From: Nicotiana tabacum
Taxonomy: Eukaryota > Streptophyta > Magnoliopsida > Solanales > Solanaceae
Length of the DNA stretch: 64,000 nucleotides
Assembly: GCF_000715075.1 (NCBI RefSeq)
Contig: NC_134082.1
Coordinates: 58,987,466 to 59,051,465, forward strand
Reading direction: 5' to 3'
How positions within the stretch are numbered: the first letter of the stretch is position 1; each line of letters starts with the position of its first letter. The position numbers were made by a program, and so were the translations under genes. Positions 46,359-57,943 of this stretch are shown piece by piece. The notes beneath the pieces are model-generated. The model was not told the origin of the DNA and made no database searches. It saw nothing but the letters and a program-made list of their open reading frames with translations.

Positions 46359-49148
46359 GTTCTGTCATAGGGAGTCTACAAGCCGTGTCTAGTAGAGTAT
46401 TTTTTATGGGTGTGTCATGCACCACACTTATAAGTAGGAGGCTACATGACATTTTGGATTGTAACTCTTTCTTCTTACTCTAGATCGTGTAGTAGAGCTC
46501 AGTTGTAAGAACTCAATTTTCTAAACTCAATCTTATTCATAATATGACGATACCTACATCCAAAAAGACGGTTGGTAAGAGATATAGCTGTGGAAGAGTC
46601 GAGTAAAAAAAAACTTAATTTTTGCATCATGCTTATGATGGATAAATATGAGGTCTTCAGCAGATCATGCGTATACTAAGATGTGTAAGCTCCTTGGTAA
46701 GGATGGCTAAGGCAAGAATGCCTATCCACTCTTACGGTAAAAGGGAATAAGATAATCGGGAGGTAGACACAAGTTTCAGCAAGTAAAAGGAGCAAGGTGA
46801 AGAAGGGTACGATGCACCCAGTTAATGAAGATTATCAGTATTACAGTTCTGGCAGAAAGATATAAGTAGTTTGAGTTACCCTCAACAGTAACATAGGTAT
46901 GTATAATTGGCCACACCCATCTCAATTATGCTCTATGAGAGCTAGCAGAAATAGTTAAGAGAAGGACGAATATCGGGAACCGACTGGGGTTAGATTAACC
47001 TAATATGTTGGATAGATTGTTAGTGTTAGCGGATATTTTTCGAAGGATATTACAAACGTGGTAATAATTCTCCTTGTGAGACACCCAGATGGTGCACTCT
47101 AAAATAGTACATCTAGATATTAGTACTACAAACATAGGCATTGGAAGCCAAGAATGGATAAATATGACCTTAGTATGTCTCCCTTCCCTAGCAGGGAGAA
47201 TGCTAGGCAACCCAAAGAGCCCGCAGATAGAGCAAGGGGAGCTGAAATGCAAAAGAATGTCTTGTCGAAGTTTCCGGAATAAAGTGATTGACAGAAATGT
47301 TAGCAAGAAATAAGAAGAGAATTAATGGAGCATTATGAGTAAGACGTGATACATGGATGACAACGGTAGATAAAAAAATGACTGTATTATAAAGTCTATA
47401 GTCAAGTGAAGGGAAATATGAGAGGTGACATGCCTTGAGAAAATAAAAGAGTATAGGCCATAAAGTCATATCCTCATTTCGAAAAATAAGTTCGTGACTC
47501 TAACATGATTAACAATAGGAAAAGCTAGACCCCAGAATAATAGAGATCAGTATGGGCTAGTGAATAGGATAAACTAAACATGAATTAGGGATTTAGTGAT
47601 TTGATAATGGTAGACATCATGAGAATTTCAGATTTTGTTACCGGCAATAATAGAATGGTCAACAGAAGAAAATTCATGAGAAATTCAGAGAATGGTCATT
47701 CAGGAAGACGCTTCCCTAAGTAAGCAATATGAGCAAAGTTACGCTTAAGAGACTGTATGTGTCAGTTATAGTAATTGTCACCTCGTGAGTAAGAAATTTA
47801 TTATCCTTGGTACAGAAGGATTACCGCAAGGAGAGTAAGGTTCATCGATGATGTGAAAGGATGCCAACAATGAAGAGGTAGAACATCGATAGGCAGATTG
47901 TTGTATCTCCAACTCTTAGTACTCCCCTAGGGGGGGGGGGGAATATGGAGTGACGTGATATTAAGTCAGAATTAAGTGGTTCTAGTAACTATGGAATGGT
48001 AAAGTAAGAATGCGACAAAAATAAGAAAAAGATGAGATTGCACTTATTCAAAGCCTACATATATGCTATGATTCCAGAACATTATGTAGACACGACGTCA
48101 AGGAGAGAAAGTAAAGGTTCCGACCCAGGCTGTTTTCAATAAATAAGGCGTCAGTGCAAAAGGTAAGTTAAGACAAAAGAAATAACCCAAGAATGATTAC
48201 ACGAAATAATGATATGAGAATGGGCCAACGAGTAGTCAGTAGTTGATTTAGGAAAAGCCTAGTTATGGATAGACAAGAAGATACAAACAAATCAATAGAT
48301 TGTGCAAGATAAACATAATGAACCCTAACATGAGGCATTCAGTCTTACAGATATGACATCGTAACCTTGAGAAATATTAAGATAGAAGTTGGGGTAGTAA
48401 AGGTACTGTGTGAAGGTTACAGAGATAAAAGAGAGTGCCACTGGGAAGACAATAAAAATATCAATCAGAAGCAACCCTACGAACACGAGGGCATGGACGT
48501 AAGTAAGTAAGGATAATTACAAGTAAGAAAGAACATCCAAAATTCTGCCAGGTAAACGAAGTAATAAGCTTGCAACTTGCAAGAATCGGGGGGGGGGGGT
48601 TCTCCCTAAGTACTACAACGGAAGACTAGCTGAGGAAATAAGGAAGAAGGCTTCAACCTGAGCACAACGACCTAAAGAGGAAAGGGTCGTGTAACAACAG
48701 TCTTACAACAACATTGTTAAGCACTCAAAAAGAAAGTGGCACCTACCATGGTTAATGAACGCGAAGTAAAATAAAAAGTAATATTCGAGATCATACGAGT
48801 TGCACGAAAACTCTGGCACGTGTGGGAACTAAGATAAGCTAAGTATGCACGCAACAAGGGGGGCAAAAAAGATCAAGAAAAGTAATAGATTACATTAAAG
48901 AAAGCTAAGAAGGAACGAAAGGAATTATTGGATCAATGATCCAAAGTCAGTTATGTTATGAACTCACTTGCAATTTCGGAGTAGACATATATGTTGACAA
49001 TCATACAGCCGTAGAAGACCCCGATATAAGTTAAAAGAAAGAATCGAGTCCAGGTCATAGACAGAGGATTGAATTGTTGGAAGATTGTATCCTGGATATT
49101 CTACAGCATCCATGAAAGGCTAAACGTAATAACTAATACCATGAACCG
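46359..49148 (+). mobile_element. Non-coding or decayed interior of the gypsy-type element
   Basis: The leader words AGTCTACAAGCC and GTGTGTCATGCACCAC are typical after this primer site. No gag or pol motif is visible over 2.8 kb, and open frames are under about 105 codons. G runs at 47931-47941 and 48589-48598 are present. The interior is cut by the LTR starting at 49149 and no matching 3' LTR could be assigned with certainty. Confidence 0.5.
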
Positions 49149-50238
49149 TGCCACACCTTCTTTTTACACCCGAGGGTATGTGGGAGTTTTTCCAATTAAA
49201 GTGACATTATTCAAAATGGGATTATTTATTTAATTTCATTAGAGTCGCCACTTGGAATAGTTTATTTGGTGTTCCAAGTCACCGGTTTGTTTTAAAATTC
49301 CAAATCGAGGAAATTTTTATTTTTTAAAGTCTGCGAACCAGGAATTTTAGATAAGGAATTCTGTTAACCCGGGAGAAGATGTTAGGCATTTCCGGGTTCT
49401 ATGGTTCTAGCACGGTCGCTTAAACTATTAATATTGGCCTATTATCTGATTAATTATGCATTTTAAACCTATGTGCATTTTTATGACTTTTTAACCGCTT
49501 TTACTATTTTTTTAGGAAAATTCAATGTTATCTAAAACACATCTTAAACCACGCTACATGAAATGCACCCGCGGTTTGCGACACATTTTATTTAACATTG
49601 TTGGAAATTGAAGTCGAGTCACATGAAATGTACACCCGAATTTTAATAATTACAAATCACAACTACGTCACGGGAACCGTACCCGTAGCCATGATAATTT
49701 AAAGTAATGCGCCTAAAGCAACTACGAAGATTCATTCTTAATAGCTAAGTTACAATATTTGTGAGGGCCATGGATGATCTAATTTATAGATGGCACACCT
49801 CAAAACTTTTCTTTTTTTCTTTCTTTTTAAAGGAAATGTATTTAACTATAGCAACGGTAAATGTTAACTCTTAATCTAATTTATGAAGGCCATGAGTTAT
49901 GGGTTTTATTTGGTATGACACACCTCAACTTATTGCTTTTAGAAACATATTTAACTAAAAGGAGCCTAAAGAGGTTCAGATTTTAAATCGAATCAAAGTT
50001 AATCTAAAACCCCTGATTATGGGCCTGTTTTGGTTGATATACTGGGTATTTATTTATTTAAAGGAAATCTGGACCAGTAGTAGGCCCATATTATTTGAAA
50101 GTCTTGTAAAGGAGAACAAGGGAAAGCTGGGATCAACGTCAAGCCCAACAATGAGGACAAAGAGATTACCAGAATTTCGAAAAGGGTCAAGGACTAGGCC
50201 CAAGATTAGATCTTTAATATTAAGAACAAAATACTTCC
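49149..50238 (+). mobile_element. LTR of a TGTCACACC-type gypsy family, left segment
   Basis: Starts TGCCACACCTTCTTTTT and matches the fragment 62052-62781 over some 650 bases (AGAGTCGCCACTTGG, AAGGAATTCTGTTAACCCGG, TTCTAGCACGGT). A LINE is inserted at 50239. The LTR resumes at about 57944 and probably ends at 60425 with GGCGTCGACA. The joined length is about 3.55 kb. No primer-binding site follows, so it may be a solo LTR; a 5 bp duplication was not seen. Confidence 0.5.
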
Positions 50239-50299
50239 ATTATGTAAATCTTAAAATTACACCACTAACAACCAGATTATAAACTTTGAAATTATTACA

Positions 50300-52164
50300 T
50301 TGCTACTGATATGAATTTGAACTATGAAACTATTTGGCAATGACTTGGATTTTATTCCCAGGTCTATTGCCAACCCTTTTTGTAAAGGAATGTCTATTTT
50401 CTATAGCTTCAGCAGTAGGTAAACATGCATCTAGACATGGCAACAATTAATAAAACTAGACCTAGTTGTGCTAGGGTGAAGGTTCTTGTTGACTTACTTA
50501 CAGATCTGCCTAAAGAGGTGAGGATGGACATAATCAACGAAGCTAAAGGAACAACAAGAACTGAATGGGTAAGAATTCAATATGACATGCTGCCTAAATA
50601 TTGTAGACATTGTAAACTTCAAGGGCATGATCAATTTGAATGCTGGAGGATACACCCTGAACTATATGTGGAGAAGGAGAATGATAACCAAGCAGTTACA
50701 GCTAAGAAACAGGACATAGGGAACTCACAACCTATAATGATGTTATCTAGTGGAAAGGTCGTGGGTAATGTGAATATTACAGCAAAAGAGCAATGGAAGG
50801 AAGTGAAGGACAACAGAGTTAGAAATGTAGTAAATCAAAATACTAGTCTCACTAATAATGGAATGGAGATGGCACCAGCTAAGAAGTTTGAAAACAATAA
50901 GAACAAGGAGGGTACAAGCACTGTAGAGAGACAAGTAGAAGCACATAGCAACAGTGGTAAGGATTTGGTGGCAGTAGACAATGAAGATAATGATCATGTT
51001 CAAGTAGCTAACAAGTTTGCAATATTACAAGGGATGGATGAAGAGGAAGAACCTGTTAATCAATTGGCAATGGTGGCAGCTAATGTAGCAACAAACAGTT
51101 CAACACTTCATAACCAAGCATCTACAAAGCAAAAACCAAAAAATATGGTCAATAATGAGGGAAAGTTAAATCCAGCAGCACAAGCTTTTCATCTTAACTC
51201 ATCGAGGATTAGTTCGACTAATGGTCTAGTCAATGGAAAGGAGACATCAAAAGCAAAAAACGATACCGCACAATGGGTAGAAAGAAGCTTCAAGGATAAA
51301 ACAGGAGAAGGAATAGTGAAGATCAATAAACCATGCAAGGAAATCCCATCACAAGATACATTAGTGAACAAGGTACTTAATAAAAATCCAAATTCTCAAG
51401 CAAAAGGGTCAAAATCTTCTACATTTAAAGAAAGAGTGCAAGAATGTGGAGGCAGGCTATGGGAGGCACAAAGGGAATACGATTCAGAGGAGAACGAAGT
51501 ACCACTAGGAGCACAAGATGATTAGGAACCAAATGAGAATGACAAAGAAGAAGATGAGCAAAGTGTAAATGGAGAGATCCATGCCAATGACAACAATACA
51601 ACTGGTAATTATTTAATAAAGGAAGGATCAGAAAATGTTGAGCACATCAATAATTTTCAGACAGCAAAAGTCACAGAAATTAGTAACTATGAAGGAAGAG
51701 GCATAGAGGTAAATGATCCTGGAGGAACAGAAGATGATCAACTTCAGAAATCACAAGAAGACCCACAAGGACACAACACAACAGAGAAGGAGAAACAACC
51801 AAAACAAAAAACAGAAATAGTAAATATTACTGTTACATTGGAGAAAAACCAGTTGCAGCTGTTAAAAAGAGGAGAAGAGAAAGCCTTGGTCCCTAAAAAG
51901 AATGCATTTGGAGCTACATTAGGAGGGAAGGAAGACAATGAAGAAGGAGAAGAACCTGGTAAATCAGGATACGACATGGATCAAGAATCAACTACCCAAC
52001 ACCTTATGAATGCTGCAAGGAAAGGTGACTTATCACCTACGCAAGTGGAAAAGGCAAAATCAGCAGCAAAAGGAAAGAAGAAGCAACAAAAAGATAATTT
52101 TGCAGCACCAAAAGCTGGGGTGCACACAAGGAGAATGCTAACTAAATCCAGCAATCAGTGGTGA
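50300..52164 (+). pseudogene. LINE ORF1 (DUF4283/CCHC-type)
   Basis: A frame with FSIASAVGK at about 50393-50420 is the end of a DUF4283-like domain; a one-base change then moves to the frame of 50425, which continues HLDMATINKTRPSCARVKV. The CCHC knuckle CRHCKLQGHDQFEC is at about 50604-50645. A long Asn/Lys/Glu-rich tail follows, with one in-frame TAG at 51523-51525, ending at 52162-52164. ORF1 binds the LINE RNA. It overlaps the start of ORF2 by a few bases. Confidence 0.8.
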
Positions 52165-53362
52165 ATGCTCTCATTTGGAATATAAGGTCAGTCAACACAC
52201 AGCAGGCCTTTGAAAGGTTGACAAAAATGCATAGGCAAAATCACTATGATTTTGTAGGATTAATGGAGCCAAAGCAACAAGCAAAAAAATTGGAAAGGTA
52301 CAGAAACAAGATAGGACTTGCACAGGCAATTTCAAATGTTTCCAAAAGATATGGGCTTTTATAGATGAGGTATTTGAGGTAACTGTTATGTACAATATGG
52401 TGCAACAATTAACACTAAGATTGTTTCATACTGAATCGCATGTGGAGTTTGTCCTAACATTGATATACGCAAAATGTGATGCAATTGAGAGGATAGAATT
52501 ATGGGATTCATTATATGAAATGGCAAGGGATATGGAAGCACCATGGCTTGTAGGAGGTGATTTCAATGTAATATGGGACGAAGAAGAGAAGTTTGGTGGG
52601 TTACCTGTGTCATTGAATGAAATTGATGATTTTCGACACTGCATCAACACTTGCAATCTATTTGACCTTGGATTTAAAGGCAACATATTTACATGGTAGA
52701 ATGGGAGAGCAGAGGAAGACTGTATATTCAAAAGACTAGATAGATGTTTGGCCAATGTTGAGTTCCAACAAACATTTCCAGGAATAGAGGTGCAGCATTT
52801 GTCAAAGACTGGTTCTGATCATAGTCCAATGTATCTGAAGTGTGATATTGAGACTCCACCTATAAAAAAACCTTTCAAGTTCTTAAATTTTTGGGTGGAA
52901 CATGCGACTTTTAAAGATGTGGTAAAAGAGAATTGGTTTGCTGATTTCAGTGCAAATCCTTATATTCTTTTTAATCACAAGTTAAAAAAATTAAAGAAAG
53001 CCCTTTCATTGTGGAGTAAGGCTACATTTGGAGATATTTTCCAAAAGATAGCAAGTATGGAGGAGGTAGTGATGGTTCATGAAGCAGAATTTGAAGCAAA
53101 TCCTACAGGGATGAACAGGGAAAGACTACAAAAGGTTCAGGCAGAATTGATTAAATGTCTTGTACTAGAGGAGAAATATTGGAAACAAAAGGCAGGCATG
53201 ACTTGGTTCAAGGAAGGGGATAGGAACACAAAGTTCTTCCATGCACAAGTGAGAGGTAGGAGGAAGAGACTTCAGCTTAAAAGAATTCAAAACAGTGGAG
53301 GAACCTGGATTGAAGAAGAACAAGAAATTGCACAAGTGGCTATCAAATTCTACGAGGAATAG
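52158..53362 (+). pseudogene. LINE ORF2, endonuclease region
   Basis: ORF2 begins at about 52158 with NALIWNIRSVNTQQA, the Asn-bearing start of an apurinic-type endonuclease. GLMEPKQ gives the catalytic Glu, WLVGGDFNVIWDE the GDFN box, and TGSDHSPMYL the final SDH. A frameshift lies near 52340 and a TAG at 52697-52699 (after NIFTW). The frame then runs to a TAG at 53360-53362. The endonuclease nicks target DNA to start reverse transcription. The C-terminal half includes WKQKAGMTWFKEGDRNTKFFH, a linker typical of plant LINEs. Confidence 0.85.
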
Positions 53363-54595
53363 TTCACAGAAGCATCTACTCCTTCATCATTTGATATCGT
53401 AGAGCATGTTCCTGATCTGATTAACACTGATCAGAATGCAAAATTGATTAAGCAACCAACAAAAGAGGAGGTTAAAGTGGCAGTACTCGGACTTAATGGT
53501 GATAGTGCTGGGGGGCCAGATGGTATGACAGGCAAATTCTATCATTCTTGTTGGGACATAATAGGGGATGACATGTATGACATGGTGAGGGCTCTTTTCA
53601 ATGGTCATGAGCTACCCAAGTGTGTAACACACACAAACCTAGTTCTGTTACCAAAGGAAAAAAAAGTTACCACCTTTTCTGATTTAAGACCAATAAGCCT
53701 CAGTAACTTTTCTAATAAGGTTATATCGAGGGTGGTACATGAAAGGCTAGTGAAATTTCTCCCAAGTCTGATATCGGAGGAACAGTCAGGTTTTGTTAAG
53801 GGCAGGAATATAGTAGAAAATATCCTTCTAACTCAAGAGATAGTGACTGACATTAGGCTTAGAACTAAGGCTGGACCTAATGTCATCCTGAAGCTAGATA
53901 TGACCAAAGCTTATGATAGATTATCTTGGCTATTCCTAACCAAGGTACTAAGAAAAATGGGATTCACAGAAAGGTTGATAGGGATTGTCTTTGGATTAGT
54001 TTCAAACAATTGGTATTCTATTCTAATCAATGGTAAAGCTCATGGGTTCTTTAAGTCCTCAAGGGGAGTAAAATAAGGTGATCCGGTATCTCCAACTTTG
54101 TTTATCATGGCAGCATAAGCATTATCTAGGGGTCTCAATGCACTACATACTAACCTGTATTTTTGTGGATTTGGGATGCCAAAGTGGAGTCCAAAGATCA
54201 ATCATTTGGCGTATGTAGATGACATGATTATTTTCTCATCCTCAGATGAAACATCTTTGATGTTGATTATGCAAGTGCTGAATGCATATGAAGCTGCATC
54301 TGGGCAGCTTGTTAACAAGACCAAATCAGCTGTGTACCTGCATCATTTAATAGACATGGAAGTGGTCAGCAAGGTAGAAAGGATCACATGCATTCATAAG
54401 AATGACTTTCCTATCATATATCTAGGTTGTCCTATATTTTATGCAAGGAGAAAGCTGGAATACTATCAGCCCCTAATTACTAAGGTAATGGACAAACTGC
54501 AATCATGTCAGGGCAAGTTATTATCAGTAGGGGCAAGGCAGTTCTCATATCCCATGTACTGCAAAGCATGCCTATGCATCTACTATCAGCTGTAA
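53363..54595 (+). pseudogene. LINE ORF2, reverse transcriptase
   Basis: Same frame as the preceding segment. Motifs in order: GPDGMTGKFY, RPISLSNFSNKVISRV, ISEEQSGFVKGRNI, LKLDMTKAYDRLSW with the first catalytic Asp, SRGVK followed by a stop where Gln is usual (54074-54076) and GDPVSPTLF, then AYVDDMIIFSS (about 54207-54240) with the catalytic Asp pair. A second stop lies near 54118. A frameshift at about 54500-54540 leads into the next frame. Confidence 0.9.
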
Positions 54596-56302
54596 ACCCT
54601 CCAAATTATATGATAAATAGGTTGCACAAATTGTTTGCTCAGTTTTTCTGGAGCAGCTCTGTTGGAGGAACTAGTAGGCATTGGGCTTCGTGGAATACCT
54701 TATGCATGCCAGTTGAAGGAGGAATAGGTTTTAGGTCACTGCATGATGTAGCAAAGGCATTATTCAGCAAGTTGTGGTGGAATTTCAGAACAAAACCAAG
54801 CCTATGGAGCGCTTTCGTATGTCAGAAATACTGTAAGAAAATGAATTCTATAATTGTTCCATGGAAAAGGGGGTTTCACATTTGGAGAAAAATATTGGAA
54901 TGCAGAGATCTGATTGAACATCAAATCTTTTGGCAAACAAAAAAGGGATCCTCACTTTTTTGGTTTGAAAACTGGACAGGTCTTGGGGCACTATATTTTT
55001 TGGTTCCTCAGGACTTTGGCATTGATGAAACTATACATAATGTACATGATGTTACCTTAGATGGTGAGTGGGATGTGGACAGGCTATTTGAAATTCTTCC
55101 TGAAGACTTAGCAGTACACATTCTGGAGAAAATCAAACCACCTTCATCTCAGCAGGTTCTTGACGTGCCTTATTGGATGCTGGAAATAAGAGGATATTTC
55201 AGTGTTAGGTCAGCATGGGATTATACGAGAAGAAGAGATGAACCAAGAACAGCTTATAGGATGATTTGGGTAAAGGGACTGCCTTTTAAAATAGCCTTTT
55301 TCATGTGGAAAGTGTGGAAAGCAAAGTTACCTTTAGATGATTTCCTGAAAAGGGTAGGCTACTGCATGCCATCAAAATGTTGGTGTTGTGTACAACCTGA
55401 TGAGGAATCTCTTCAGCACTTGTTTTTTAGATCAGAAACTGCAAAGACAACTTGGAAGTATTTTCTATCGAGGGCAGGTATAGCTGTGGAGGGACTTACA
55501 TTGCACCAAGCAATCACAAAATGTTGGACTGCAAATGTGTGCTTAAGACTCAAACCAGTAATACAAGCACTCCCCTCATGTGTAGTCTGGGAACTCTGGA
55601 AAAGAAGAAATAGTATGAAGTATGGTGATGCTGTGACAACTTGCAGGGTGATATATCAAGTTTCATCAAATCTCCAGGCATTGGTGAAAGTGAGAAAGCC
55701 TGGGATGGAGATGGTACCTCACAAATGGCAAGATCTTTTAGCTATGATGGAAAATTTCACTCCTAAACTTAAGGTTACCAAAGTCATGTGGGAATTTCCA
55801 AGTGCAGGATGGCTAAAAGTTAATACGGATGGTGCATCGAGGGAAAATCCAGGCAGGAGCTCAATAGGTTTTTGTATAAGAAATGAGAATGGACATAGTC
55901 AAGTCAGTAGGGAAGGAGATTGAGGATACAACGAACACAGTAGCTGAAGCGAAGGCTATGGTAGAAGCACTAAGGTTTTGCAGATTTCAGCAATACTCTC
56001 GTGTATGGCTTCAAACGGACTCAATGCTATTAAAAAAGATAATGGATGGGATCTGGAAACCACCATAGATCATATCGGAGCAGGTTGAGGAAATGATGCA
56101 ACTAATGAATGGGGGAAATTACACACTTAGTCATATTCATAGGGAGGGCAACAAGCTGGTAGATCACTTGGCTAATTATGCTTTAGATCATGGAGAAATA
56201 GAATGCCAACATTTCTGGCATCTGGATGCACAGGGAAGGAGGTTAGTTAATGAAGATAAGCTGCAATGTCCAAGCCTAGGGGTGAAGGTGGACAGGAGAT
56301 AA
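54505..56302 (+). pseudogene. LINE ORF2, zinc-binding region and RNase H
   Basis: A 472-codon frame (54505-55923) carries the post-RT region (LFAQFFWSSS, GIGFRSLHDVAKAL) and a zf-RVT-like segment (KCWCCVQPDEESLQHLFFR, where the usual final Cys is missing). It ends in the start of RNase H, LKVNTDGASRENPG. A frameshift near 55900 moves to a frame with AEAKAMVEAL (Glu), QTDSM (Asp) and HIHREGNKLVDHLANYA. That frame has a TAG at 56066-56068 and ends at 56302. RNase H is an acquired domain in one group of plant L1 elements. Confidence 0.85.
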
Positions 56303-57943
56303 GAAGCAAAGAGAAAAGGAAGAGCATTCAATCCACTGGGAGGACATTAATGCAGGCTGCAAAAGGGTTTAAAGAAAAATGGGATGGATCGACACTTCCA
56401 TGTAGTTATGGAGAGCATGCGATTCTCCTCAAAATGGGAGCATGGAAAACATGATGGGAATTTCAAGTTCTGGACAGAAATAGATGCCAATTCGTTTGGA
56501 GTTTGCACCAGCATGCTAGGGAATTTCGAGGATTTGCAGGTTTATAATTGTTTAATGCTGGAAGATGAAGGGAACTCGAGAACTAGTAAAACGAGTGGAA
56601 CAAACTTCAGAATGCGCTTTGGAAACATAATATAAACCAAATGCTCGACAAAAGATGAAAGCTCACGTTCTGAAGAATATTACAAACACATGGGCTCAAC
56701 AACAAGTGTGGTGGAAAATCGTGTTCGAGGAAAAGCAAAGCAAACATGCGCAATTTTTTAGTTTGTATAGTGCACACCTGTGGAGCATATGCACGCCTGC
56801 ATACTTGGGAAGAGACAAAGTAAATAAGTAAAGGATTTCTAGAGGATATCAAAAGGGAATAGAAATGCTGGAACGAGCTTTTCAAGCAAAATTTGCAGCA
56901 AACGAGGAGCAGCATTTGTGTTGGGTTTCCACAATGCGTTGGAACATATTGGAACGCATGAAGGTTGATAAAGCTAATGCTAGAGCGCCTTTAAATGCAA
57001 GCATTATTTAAATGCATGCCGACAACGAGGAGTAGCTCCTTCAAAGGAACGCATGCTGGGGATTACAACGAATTTTTAAAAAAATGGGAAATCTTGAGCA
57101 AAACAATAGGCAAGAAATTAGCTGGAACATGGAGACATCGATAAACCCATTAATGTGCGCACATGTTTGGAAAGCGTGAATCATGAAAAAGAGAGAGAGA
57201 AAGGGCACAACAGCTAATGGAGGAGCAGAAAGCTGTTCAACAAGGCTTTTAGCCTTTGCGACAAGGACGACGATGGCTACAGGATATGATCAGCGTGATG
57301 CTGATCAAAATGGAACCATTAACAAGAGTTCTTGAAGCTGATGGCACGTAAGATGAAGGACACTGATTCTGAGGAAGAACTCAAAGAAGAGTTCACGGAA
57401 CGGACCACACACGCATGCAGTTGCATATTCAGAAAAGCTTCATAATCCCATGGATGGTGGCAGCTGTGCACGCTGGAAGTTAAAGCATGCTAGACAATAT
57501 TGGAAAATGCACTAACCGTCAACAAAGGTAGTATTTTAAAATGAACAGTGATTAAACAATGGCCAGTGCTCTCATCCTCGAGCGCGGCAACAACAAATCG
57601 AACAAAAAGATTAAATGCGTGGGAATACGATGCTCGGATTAAGCAATATCGACAGAACAGTTAGAGCACGCGTTCAGTTTCCTAGGAGGATAGAAGCAAA
57701 TGAGAAGGAGAAAGGCGTATACTAGCATGAATTGTATGGGCTGGCTTTTTGTTATACAAAGTGTGATATCAACTTTGAGTACACTATTCAACTTTGATAA
57801 TAGATATTATGTAGTTTTCAAAATTTATTTCGCGCACATTTTAAGATTTCATGACACTTTGTTTCTCGTTATTGATATTAATAAAAACAAATACTAGGCT
57901 ATGCCTAGTGGATTACTTAAAAATAAAATAAAAAAATACACAT
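56303..57943 (+). mobile_element. LINE 3' UTR and A-rich tail
   Basis: About 1.6 kb without coding motifs. It ends with AGGCTATGCCTAGTGGATTAC and an A-rich tail (AAAAATAAAATAAAAAAATA). The short palindrome CTAGGCTATGCCTAG at 57895-57909 is a possible hairpin close to the 3' end. Confidence 0.7.

Larger units (their letters stand above)
50239..57943 (+). mobile_element. L1-type LINE, 5'-truncated and defective
   Basis: The order is ORF1 (nucleic-acid binding), ORF2 (endonuclease, reverse transcriptase, zinc-binding region, RNase H), a long 3' UTR and an A-rich tail at 57919-57938. The flanks GAACAAAATACTTCC (50224-50238) and GAACAAAAATACTTTC (57944-57959) make a 15-16 bp imperfect target duplication, as left by target-primed reverse transcription. 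The ORF1 start is missing or scrambled, which implies 5' truncation. Many stops and frameshifts make it dead. Confidence 0.85.

Noticed and set aside
50019..50282. 87-codon plus-strand open frame upstream of the LINE.
   Set aside because: It crosses the LINE insertion site at 50239 and has no recognisable motif.
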